NCBI GenBank assembly: GCA_963995505.1
Contig: OZ023184.1
Coordinates: forward strand, 2,790,001 to 2,854,000
From: Hypericum androsaemum
Taxonomy: Eukaryota; Streptophyta; Magnoliopsida; Malpighiales; Hypericaceae
Direction of reading: 5' to 3'
Length of the DNA: 64,000 bases
Below, in pieces: positions 11,901 through 20,990 of the stretch. Each line of letters begins with the position of its first letter. Within the stretch, counting starts at the first letter, position 1. The position numbers and the translations under genes are program-made. The notes under the pieces are model-generated. The model searched no databases, was not told the origin of the DNA, and saw only the letters and a program-made list of their open reading frames with translations.

Positions 11901-14790
11901 TCTTAGATATTTGTCCCTTTCATATCAGCCTCGGTGTTCCATCTTTTGTCTGAATCCGTATTGTCCTAACTTCTGCAGAAGCAATATAAAAGCATTTTCT
12001 AGGCACATGCACTGTTGACCCAATCACGTTACTCCAAATGCATGCAGGACCATAACCCCACTTTGACTTGCAAAAATAAAATAAAATCCTCCTAAACTTT
12101 AGGCCAAGTTTGTTGACCATATAAAATATTCATCTTGTTTAACACTTGTTGCTTGTTCATTTACAAGAAGGCACTTTTTTTTTTTGGTTTATACATCCTC
12201 GTATCTGGCCTACTAGGCCGATTAATCTAAGAACTCGAGACCTCTATCATCAGTGCAGTACAAGAAGGGACTTATTTGTTTCATTAAAAAAAATGACTAC
12301 AATAGCCATGATCCTCACTGGTCAAGATCCATCATTTCATTTCGCCATTCTTAAACGACCACCTTTACCCCACCCCACCACCTCCCAACTGCCATAAAGT
12401 CAATCATCAAACAAAGACATTTCACATATGTACACGAACATAGATTAGTCGGGTTCAGTGAATGTCTGGATACTAACTCATTTCAAATATTTTAGAATTA
12501 TAATGTATTGTTTTTTTTTAAGACAGGGTTACCTGAGTGTCGAAGCCATCAGGTAGCTTGATAATGAAGGAGTGGGCATTAGCAACTCTAGCTGCCTCTT
12601 CTATCTCAACTTGGTCAGCATCTGGCCTTCCTAGAAGTATATTTTCTCTAATGGAGGTGGCAAATAAGGCAGGCTCCTGGCTGACAAGGCCTATTTGTTG
12701 TCTTAACCATCTCAGGTTCAATGTCTTAATGTCATGTCCATCTAGAAGAACTTGCCCTGCAGAAGTTAAATTTGGCAGAATCGAGTTACTGCTAACGCTC
12801 CAAAAACACGCGAAAATCATTTAACCGGAAGGGTAACGTGCAGATTAGTACCTGAGTTGGGATCGTAGAATCTCTCGATGAGAGATACCACGGTGCTTTT
12901 ACCCGAACCGCTGCTTCCAACCAAAGCTATGGTCTTTCCGGCAGGTACAGTAATTGAAAATTTGTTGAGGATCCGGACGTCCGGCCTTGATGGGTATGAG
13001 AAATCCACGTCCTTGAGTTCGACTAACCCAGTAACCGAGTCTAGTTCCACTCCGGATTCACTGTTCCGTTCAATAGTAGGCTTGTGATCGATTATGCGGA
13101 AAATTTTGGCAGCTGCAACCTTTGCCTTTGCAAATGCCCCCATGCTGGGTGCAGACTGTCCTAGAGCCCTGAGAATCAAACAGAATGTTCATGACACTCA
13201 AAAATCCGGCTCGAAACTTGACCCGAGAAAGAAATAAGATTTCAAGTACTAATCGACAAATCAAAGATGAGGACTTACAGTCCTCCAATCATCACAGCGA
13301 ACATGGTGGCGATAGCAAGTCCTCCATTGGTATAATGGTGCCTAACAAGATAGCCTCCATACCAGAGTAGAAGTGCATAGCAACAGAACACAACAAAGTA
13401 CGTCGCACCCAAGCCCATCCCCTTTGCGATCCCGCTCTTGTAACCGAGTCTTTGAGCCACCCTCAACGCGGATGAATATCCCTCCAACGCCCTCGATTCC
13501 CCAACATACGCAAACACAACTCGTATCTGAACTATTGTCTGCATATTTGGACTTAGAAATGTTTAGCAACCAACCCGGATGGCAAAGAACAGAGAAAATC
13601 CAACAACAAAAACAGCCATCATCTTTGCTTTACCTGTTCTACAATACCCCCAGCCTGAGATAGAGCCTCCTGGCTCTTACCCGTGAGCTTGGTCAACGTG
13701 GTCGTGTGGATAGCTCCAATAACAGCAATGAGGGGAACCACAGCCAGAGTGACCAGGGCTAACTGCCAAACCGCCGTGAAGCCGACCACAAAACCAGACA
13801 CAAACGTTGCCATGTAGTGAATAAAATTCCCCAGCTGCAGAAACACATTAGTCCATCCCTCAAACTCGGAGATCCCAAACATAAGCAACTGAAATCGGGT
13901 GAGAAACAAATCCGAACCTCCCTCGCCTTACCTTCTCACTTATGGCATCCTGAACAAGCACAGCATCACTGTTAATGGCATAAACGACGTCGGAGGTACG
14001 AACATCGGTATCGAAAAACTGAATGTCCTGGTTCAGAGCAGCCTCCAAGTACTTGATCCTCATCCTGGTGGACTGCCTCTCCCCAGTCCACATCCAACAC
14101 GATATCTCTGCCCACGAAGATGCCCATATGGCAGCTCCAACAATCAGGAAATAGAATGCATACTGCAAAAAAGAGAGGAAAAAAAAAACCAAAGACAGAA
14201 ACTTTATCAGTCAAATCAAAATTGTCTTCAACTTCAAGTTTCGTTCTTTTTTATTCCCTTTCTGGGTTTCTTCTTCTATCTACCTTGAGGACTTCTTGCA
14301 TCATCTTGTCCATGTCATTGGCATTAGACCCGAAAGAGTTGACGAGATCAGCGAAGAACCGGAGGAAGAGAGGCAAAGCGCAGCCATGAACGAAAGCACC
14401 AACCGACCCAATTCCCATCAGCACGTAGTCCAACCCATCTGCGAACCTGAACAGCTCCCCGAACCCAACAACGGCCACCTCCAATGGCTTCTCTTCCACA
14501 CCATTCCCACCCGGAACCCGGCCATTGCCACTAACACCAGGACCGGGACTAGGAGTAGGACAGGTGGTGTTGTCCATTGATTTGCGGTCGAGAAGGGTGC
14601 CAAGGTCGGTCCTTTCCCGTTGGGGGTTGATGGTGAAAGTGGGAGTGGGAGGAGTGGAGAGGTTGCTTAAATAAGAAGGGTCAGAGAGAGGAGGAGGAGA
14701 GGAGACAAGAAGCTCAAGTCCTTGCATTTCTGACCATTTCCACTTCTCTACCGTCTTTATCTCCTCCTCCTCCTCGCTGCCTTGTGACAT
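8975..14790 (-). CDS. ABCB1: ABCB1/PGP1 auxin-efflux ABC transporter
   Basis: Nine exons encode 1371 aa: 14284-14790, 13932-14162, 13634-13834, 13279-13538, 12852-13168, 12533-12756, 11135-11508, 10337-11051 and 8975-10261. All have GT-AG borders and consistent phase. The layout is TMD-NBD-TMD-NBD. NBD1 has Walker [10 protein letters not shown] (484-492), signature LSGGQ (588-592) and Walker B ending LLLDE (613). NBD2 has GPSGCGKSS (about 1139-1147), LSGGQ (about 1243-1247) and LILLDE (about 1268). The linker ([20 protein letters not shown]) and the opening [18 protein letters not shown] are ABCB1 hallmarks. The family exports auxin across the plasma membrane in polar transport. The start at 14790 gives [20 protein letters not shown], which I recognise as the extended dicot N-terminus; a shorter start at MDNTT is possible. 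No frameshift or missing catalytic residue is seen. A Copia element lies 0.56 kb upstream. Confidence 0.97.
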
Positions 14791-14850
14791 TGAACAATAA
14801 ATATTAAAAATATATATAAAAAACCCCAACAAAATCCCACTCCTTTATTA

Positions 14851-14855
<5 letters not shown>

Positions 14856-14898
<43 letters not shown>
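14856..14898 (-). repeat. (GA)n microsatellite just upstream of ABCB1
   Basis: About 21 CT units on the + strand, that is (GA)n in the ABCB1 leader or proximal promoter, ending 66 bases before the ATG. GA repeats in plant leaders can bind BBR/BPC factors. Any such role here is inference. Confidence 0.9.
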
Positions 14899-14901
<3 letters not shown>

Positions 14902-15023
14902 ATGGGTTTCCTTCCAACAAGTTGTGGTCTTTATTAAATTTTAAGTTAATGGATGAAACTGAAGTGGAGGAACAAAACAAAAGACACGACCAGAACCCAA
15001 CCCAACCCAACTACCAGCAAGGA

Positions 15024-15028
<5 letters not shown>

Positions 15029-15066
<38 letters not shown>
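15029..15066 (-). repeat. Second (GA)n microsatellite upstream of ABCB1
   Basis: Nineteen CT units on the + strand, (GA)n with respect to ABCB1, about 240 bases before its start codon. It pairs with the tract at 14856-14898. Confidence 0.9.
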
Positions 15067-15069
<3 letters not shown>

Positions 15070-15347
15070 CTTCCTTCTTTTTCTTTTTAGTCAGTTTCTT
15101 CTGCTGTGGTGGTTTTTTCAGTTTTACACACTTATGTCCATATGGCCACTTCCTTGCTGATTGTGGGTTGGCTTCAACAATTTGCTTCCACGGTCAAAAA
15201 ATAAATAAATATAGGAAAAATATGTGTTTTTTTTAGAGTGCCAAAGTAGTGAGAGAGGAAGAAGGTGAAAGTGAAGGAGAGATGGGGTGGCGCCCTGGTG
15301 TGATATGTTTTTAACTTTTTTTTTAAAGCTACTATATATGTTATTCG

Positions 15348-15941
15348 TGTTGGGAATTTGACTCGTGCAGCGGAAGCGGTAAATAAAATTTACCCCGGTA
15401 ATTAATAATTACCACGGTCAAAAGTAGATGGGGAAGAAAAACACCACCAAGAGGGAACACCAAGATTTACGTGGAAAACCCTCTAAATACCAGAGGGAAA
15501 AACCACGGGACCAGCTCCGAAAAATATCCACTAGTAAATAGAGAAATTACAGTGGTAAAAATATCCTCACTGCCCGATACCCCGAGTTATCCCACTCTCG
15601 TGTTTCACTCGTATTTTACAGTAGAGAATTTTCACTCACTCTATTTTTACCTCAAGCTCTCTCTCTCTCTAGAACTTGGAAACTCTCTATTTCTCTCTAA
15701 ACTCTCTACTTGGAGTTTTTCTTCATTTTGTGGATGTCTTACAATGGAAGATCATCTCTCCTTTTATAGAGAGGAATGCCATGATTTCACCTCCACCCAT
15801 TAATTAGTGGAAACTCCACTCATCACTAATGGAGACTCCACCCATCACTAATGGAGACTCCACCCATCACTTAGTGGAAACTTTTCTCCTCCACCCATCA
15901 ATTAGTGGGAACTCCACTTATTAGTGGGCATGATCCCATCA
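15348..15941 (-). repeat. 3' LTR of the intact Copia element
   Basis: A 594-bp LTR starting TGTTGGGAATTTG and ending GATCCCATCA. The U3 carries a TATA-like TCTATAAAAG (minus strand; + 15761-15770) and a cluster of about 22-bp repeats of the type CATCACTAATGGAGACTCCACC at about 15799-15930. It is the LTR nearest to ABCB1, 0.56 kb from its ATG. Confidence 0.95.
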
Positions 15942-15953
15942 ATTCTCCCCCTC
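15942..15953 (-). other. Polypurine tract of the Copia element
   Basis: On the minus strand this reads GAGGGGGAGAAT and directly abuts the 3' LTR, the expected position for the plus-strand primer in reverse transcription. Confidence 0.85.
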
Positions 15954-15987
15954 ATGCCTACTTGAGGGAGAGACCTTCTGGCTGAAA

Positions 15988-18900
15988 TTAATTATGAACC
16001 CCCGTGCCAGATGACCTAGCACAGAATTGAAGTTTCTCACGAGGCACTGCCTTTGTTAACATATCAGCAGGATTCTTGTCCGTATGAATCTTTTGTAACT
16101 TCATCTCCTGCTCTTCAATGGCCATTCGGAGCCAATGGTACCGAATATCGATGTGCTTCGTGCGACCATGATAGGTAGCATTCTTGCTCAGGTCTAGAGC
16201 ACTTTGACTATCACTGTAAACCACATACTCATCTTGCTCCAAACCCAGCTCTTGAAGGAACCTCTTCAACCAAAGCAACTCTTTTCCTGCCTCGGTCATT
16301 GCAATATACTCAGCCTCAGTTGTAGATAAAGCAACACATTTCTGCAGTTTGGACTGCCATGACACAGCTCCCCCTGCAAAAGTAAACAGATATCCAGAAG
16401 TTGATTTTCTGGAGTCAATATCTCCCGCCATATCTGCATCTGAAAAACCCTCCAATATTGGTTCCGAGCCTCCAAAGCACAAAGACATTTTTGAACTGCC
16501 TCGTAAGTATTTTAGGATCCATTTTACAGCCTCCCAATGTTGTCTCCCCGGGTTAGAGAGAAACCTGCTCACCAGACCAACTGCGTGAGCAATATCTGGA
16601 CGCGTGCACACCATGGCGTACATCAAACTCCCAACTGCTGAGGAGTATGGAACCTTTGCCATGTCTTCCTTCTCCTCCTTTGTTGTAGGACATGCTTTCT
16701 TGCTGAGTTTAAACTGGCCAGCAAGAGGTGTACTGACTGGATTCGCATTCTTTGAATTGAATCTCTCTAGTACCTTCTCAATGTATCTTTCCTGGGATAA
16801 CCACAGCTTCCTAGCTTGTCGATCACGAATAATCTGCATGCCCAGAATTTGCCTTGCTGCACCAAGATCCTTCATGTCAAAGGACTTTGATAAATCTTCT
16901 TTCAACTTCTTTATCATCTCAGCATCCTGTCCAACGATCAGCATATCATCCACATACAACAAAAGAATTATGAATTTACCATCATGAAATCTACGGATGT
17001 AAACGCAATGGTCTGCGTTTGTCCTGGTGTAGCCATGACTCATCATGAATGAGTCGAACTTCTTGTACCACTGTCTAGGAGCTTGCTTCAAGCCGTACAA
17101 GCTCTTTCTTAACCTGCACACCAGATCTTCCTTCCCTTTCTCCTGAAAACCTTCAGGTTGCTGCATGTAGATTTCCTCCTCCAAATCGCCATGGAGGAAA
17201 GCAGTCTTGACATCCATTTGCTCTAACTCCAGATTCAAACTGGCAGTTAGTCCAAGTACTACTCGAACGGAGGACATCTTTACGACTGGTGAAAATATTT
17301 CATCAAAGTCAATGCCTTTCTTCTGGCTGAAACCTTTCACCACTAGCCGAGCCTTGTATTTAACGAGATTATCACCATCTCGTTTCAGCTTGTATACCCA
17401 TTTGTTCATCAAGGCCTTTCTTCCTTGGGGTAATTTCACAAGCTCATAAGTACCGTTCTTTCTCAAAGAACTTAATTCCTCAAGCATAGCCTCCATCCAT
17501 CGAGCTTTGTCCTCATGCTCCAGGACTTTTTCAAAGCTCTCCGGCTTCCCCTCGCTAGTGACAAGGACATACTCAGAACTGGAGTATCTGGTTGATAACA
17601 TCCTCTGTCTTGTTGACCTTCTGAGTTGCTCATCCTCCTGAGATTCCGAGGTTACTTCGCCGACCTCAGGGGTTTGCTCCCCCTGATTAGAATTCTCTTC
17701 TGATTCAGCACCCACCCGAAAAGATTGATCTGCATCTTCTCCACCAGTTGTTATTGGAGAAGATTCTGGTGCCAAATCAATTCCACCACCAGCCTCTATC
17801 CTTGCCTCTGTTATTACTGGGGTTGAACATGTCTCATTTTCATGAAACACTACATCTCTGCTTCTGATGACTTTCTTTCTCTCTAGATCCCACAGCCTGT
17901 AGCCAAAGTTTTCTTCTCCATAGCCAAGAAATATGCAGGGAACTGCTTTGTCATCTAGCTTTTGTCTCCGTTCCTTTGATATATGTACAAAAGCTTTGCA
18001 TCCAAACACCTTCAAATGTGAGTAAGAAATACTTCTACCGGTCCACACTCTCTCTGGGGTGTCATAGTTTAGCGGAACTGATGGAGACCGATTGATTAGG
18101 TAGCATGCAGCACGAACTGCTTCCCCCCAGAACGGCTTGGGCAAGTTAGCCGTTTTGAGCATGCATCTCACTTTCTCCACAATGGTTCTGTTGATTCTCT
18201 CTGCAACACCGTTGTGCTGTGGGGTGCCTGGAACTGTCTTCTCATGTTTGATGCCATAGTTTGCGCAATACTGCTCAAACTCTTTTGACGTGTACTCCCC
18301 GCCATTGTCTGACCGGATACACTTCAAGGATGCACCTTTCTCTCTTTCCACCATAGCATGAAACTTCTTAAAGTGATCAAACACCTGGTCTTTGTTTTTA
18401 CAAAAATACACCCACAACTTCCGTGATGCATCATCAATGAAAGTGAGAAAATATTTGCTACCACCTAATGACTCCACTTCAATGGGACCACACACATCAG
18501 AATGCACAAGTTCTAAAAAACTTTCCTTCTTTTTAGCAGTCTTGCCAAAAGGAACTCTATGATGCTTGCCAAAGATACAATAATCACAAGGTTGTAGTTT
18601 TGTACCTATGGCGATTGGAACAACAGACTGTAGTGCTTTCATTCCCTTCTCGCTCAAGTGTCCAAGCCGCTTGTGCCACAGATTTGGTGAGGTAGAGTCT
18701 TCTACTGCGTTCACCTCATCTCCAAGCAGCTTCATTTGAGTCTTGTAAAGTGTACCAAATATCTTTCCTCTAGCTGTAACTAGATCTCCTGTAGTCAGCT
18801 TCCACAATCCATTGCCAAAATGGCTATGGAAACCAGTCACATCCAGGGCATGTATAGATATCAGGTTCAGACGCAGATCAGGAACATGTCTGACGTCTTT

Positions 18901-19917
18901 CAATGTTAACTTATGGCCAACATCTGTCTTGACCAAAACATCACCAACTCCCACAATATTAGCAAAACTGCTATTTCCCATTCTAACCTTGCCAAAGTCT
19001 CCTGCTCTGTACAAGGTGAACATCTCCTTGTGGGGAGTTGCATGGTATGATGCAGCAGAATCAATGACCCATTCAGTGTACGGATCACTGACCGCACAAA
19101 TATCTTCTTCACAAGAAAATAGTGCCACCTCCTCTAGTGTAGATGTGGTAGCTCTTTGGTCATTCTCATTCTTCTGCTCGCCTCCCTGCTTCTTCTTGAA
19201 CAGTCTACAATTTCTTTTAAAGTGCCCCTCTTTGCCACAATAGTAACACTTCAGTCCTTCTCTCGACTGGGATCTTCCTTCAAACTTGCCTTTCCCACGG
19301 TTCTCTGTGACCATGGCCTCATTGCTAGAGCTCATCATGCCATTCTCTATTCTCCGAGTTTCTTCATTCAGGATACTATCCTTGACCATAGACAATGTCA
19401 AACTTGGAGTTGAGTTTGTCAGAGAAACTTTTAGCGTTTCCCAACTATCCGGCAAGGAATTCAGCAACATCAAAGCCAGCAACTCATCGTCTAGCGGAAC
19501 CTTTGCTGCTACTAGACGATTTGCAAACTCCTGGAACGTACTCAAATGCTCAGATGCATTTTGTCCATCACGGTATGTGGCTGTGATAAGCCGTTTGAGC
19601 AGAAAAGCCTTGTCAATGGCATTTTTCCGCTCAAACAGATTTTCCAGCTTCTCCCAGAGCTTGAATGCATCCGTCTCGTCAGCCACGTGGTGAATAAGAC
19701 TGGGGTCAATCGACTGTCGAATTAACCCACAGGCTTTGCGATTCATCTTGTTCCAGAGAGCATCTGCTATTGCATCGTCTTTTATACCTTTTAACTCAAT
19801 AGGATCAAAAAGATCCTTGCAGTATAAAACATCCGTCATCAGAGTCTTCCAGACGGCATAATTTGACGAAGTCAACTTGATGGCTTTTTCGACAGGCTTG
19901 TCCTCCATCTTCAACAC
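15988..19917 (-). CDS. Copia gag-pol polyprotein, intact
   Basis: A single ORF of 1309 codons; the second methionine (residue 4, MEDKPVEK) is an equally likely start. Domains in order are: gag with a UBN2-type fold (about 10-195), CCHC zinc knuckle (224-237), aspartic protease with DSA (286-288), GAG-pre-integrase with WHKRLGH (414-420), integrase core with D474, D537 and E573, and reverse transcriptase with YVDD (988-991). RNase H follows with D1160, E1201 and D1235 and ends in a KHIDIRYHW motif. No stop or frameshift interrupts it. It codes for the particle and all enzymes for copying and insertion. Domain order with integrase before RT makes it Copia; overall likeness is to the Tnt1/Tork lineage. 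Confidence 0.97.
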   Translation of the reverse strand: MLKMEDKPVEKAIKLTSSNYAVWKTLMTDVLYCKDLFDPIELKGIKDDAIADALWNKMNRKACGLIRQSIDPSLIHHVADETDAFKLWEKLENLFERKNAIDKAFLLKRLITATYRDGQNASEHLSTFQEFANRLVAAKVPLDDELLALMLLNSLPDSWETLKVSLTNSTPSLTLSMVKDSILNEETRRIENGMMSSSNEAMVTENRGKGKFEGRSQSREGLKCYYCGKEGHFKRNCRLFKKKQGGEQKNENDQRATTSTLEEVALFSCEEDICAVSDPYTEWVIDSAASYHATPHKEMFTLYRAGDFGKVRMGNSSFANIVGVGDVLVKTDVGHKLTLKDVRHVPDLRLNLISIHALDVTGFHSHFGNGLWKLTTGDLVTARGKIFGTLYKTQMKLLGDEVNAVEDSTSPNLWHKRLGHLSEKGMKALQSVVPIAIGTKLQPCDYCIFGKHHRVPFGKTAKKKESFLELVHSDVCGPIEVESLGGSKYFLTFIDDASRKLWVYFCKNKDQVFDHFKKFHAMVEREKGASLKCIRSDNGGEYTSKEFEQYCANYGIKHEKTVPGTPQHNGVAERINRTIVEKVRCMLKTANLPKPFWGEAVRAACYLINRSPSVPLNYDTPERVWTGRSISYSHLKVFGCKAFVHISKERRQKLDDKAVPCIFLGYGEENFGYRLWDLERKKVIRSRDVVFHENETCSTPVITEARIEAGGGIDLAPESSPITTGGEDADQSFRVGAESEENSNQGEQTPEVGEVTSESQEDEQLRRSTRQRMLSTRYSSSEYVLVTSEGKPESFEKVLEHEDKARWMEAMLEELSSLRKNGTYELVKLPQGRKALMNKWVYKLKRDGDNLVKYKARLVVKGFSQKKGIDFDEIFSPVVKMSSVRVVLGLTASLNLELEQMDVKTAFLHGDLEEEIYMQQPEGFQEKGKEDLVCRLRKSLYGLKQAPRQWYKKFDSFMMSHGYTRTNADHCVYIRRFHDGKFIILLLYVDDMLIVGQDAEMIKKLKEDLSKSFDMKDLGAARQILGMQIIRDRQARKLWLSQERYIEKVLERFNSKNANPVSTPLAGQFKLSKKACPTTKEEKEDMAKVPYSSAVGSLMYAMVCTRPDIAHAVGLVSRFLSNPGRQHWEAVKWILKYLRGSSKMSLCFGGSEPILEGFSDADMAGDIDSRKSTSGYLFTFAGGAVSWQSKLQKCVALSTTEAEYIAMTEAGKELLWLKRFLQELGLEQDEYVVYSDSQSALDLSKNATYHGRTKHIDIRYHWLRMAIEEQEMKLQKIHTDKNPADMLTKAVPREKLQFCARSSGTGVHN

Positions 19918-19942
19918 CCAAAGATCTCAGCTACAAAGCCAA

Positions 19943-19955
19943 GGCTCTGATACCA
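19943..19955 (-). other. Primer-binding site of the Copia element
   Basis: On the minus strand, TGGTATCAGAGCC begins two bases after the 5' LTR. This is the usual initiator-methionine tRNA complement of plant Copia elements. Confidence 0.9.
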
Positions 19956-19957
19956 CT

Positions 19958-20551
19958 TGTTGGGAATTTGACTCGTGCAGCGGAAGCGGTAAATAAAATT
20001 TACCCCGGTAATTAATAATTACCACGGTCAAAAGTAGATGGGGAAGAAAAACACCACCAAGAGGGAACACCAAGATTTACGTGGAAAACCCTCTAAATAC
20101 CAGAGGGAAAAACCACGGGACCAGCTCCGAAAAATATCCACTAGTAAATAGAGAAATTACAGTGGTAAAAATATCCTCACTGCCCGATACCCCGAGTTAT
20201 CCCACTCTCGTGTTTCACTCGTATTTTACAGTAGAGAATTTTCACTCACTCTATTTTTACCTCAAGCTCTCTCTCTCTCTAGAACTTGGAAACTCTCTAT
20301 TTCTCTCTAAACTCTCTACTTGGAGTTTTTCTTCATTTTGTGGATGTCTTACAATGGAAGATCATCTCTCCTTTTATAGAGAGGAATGCCATGATTTCAC
20401 CTCCACCCATTAATTAGTGGAAACTCCACTCATCACTAATGGAGACTCCACCCATCACTAATGGAGACTCCACCCATCACTTAGTGGAAACTTTTCTCCT
20501 CCACCCATCAATTAGTGGGAACTCCACTTATTAGTGGGCATGATCCCATCA
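19958..20551 (-). repeat. 5' LTR of the intact Copia element
   Basis: A 594-bp LTR that matches the one at 15348-15941 throughout by eye. It supplies the promoter: a TATA-like TCTATAAAAG on the minus strand (+ 20371-20380), preceded by short U3 repeats at about 20409-20540. Confidence 0.95.
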
Positions 20552-20556
20552 ATTCG

Positions 20557-20985
20557 GACACTCGTTTAATTCATAACCCAAGATACGTCTATATATTGGA
20601 TCTTAATTTAGTTGAAACTCGAGTTACCTACTCGACAAGCTTACTGTGCTTGTTTAACTCGGTTTCTGTCTACCTTACCTTTCACGGTCCAAAAAGACGA
20701 CTTTTTTTCCTTTCGAAAATATGACCCGCGCTTCTTTTTTCTGTTCTTTTCTTTTCCTCTCGAAATTCCATTTGAGGATATAATATACATGGTAAATCTC
20801 GAGATTGCACTTTATAACGGACGGTATTAAACAGGTGACCATGTGGAATATTGTACAATAGCAAATTGCATATTTTAGATTTAAATTATAATAAAACAAA
20901 ATATATATTTTAATATGCAAAGAATAGCTAGTCAATCAAATGGAAAATTAAAACTCTATCAATAAGTCAACTGATAAATTATAAT
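20557..20985. other. AT-rich intergenic DNA
   Basis: Short stretch between two retroelements. No gene or structured repeat is seen. Confidence 0.4.
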
Positions 20986-20990
20986 ATATA

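Larger units (their letters stand above)
15348..20551 (-). mobile_element. Intact Copia LTR retrotransposon (Tnt1-like), recent insertion
   Basis: 5204 bp, bounded by two 594-bp LTRs that I read as identical and that begin TGTTGGG and end CCATCA. It is flanked by a perfect 5-bp TSD ATTCG (15343-15347 and 20552-20556). On the minus strand the order is 5' LTR (19958-20551), PBS, one uninterrupted gag-pol, polypurine tract and 3' LTR (15348-15941). LTR identity implies very recent insertion. All parts needed for autonomous movement appear present. It points toward ABCB1 and lies in its promoter region. Confidence 0.97.

Noticed and set aside
11509..12532. ORFs in a 1-kb stretch between ABCB1 exons
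   Set aside because: This is intron 6, with correct GT-AG borders. The ORFs have no coding character.
15471..15803. 110-aa ORF present twice (also at 20081-20413)
   Set aside because: It is antisense LTR sequence of the Copia element, duplicated only because the LTRs are duplicated.
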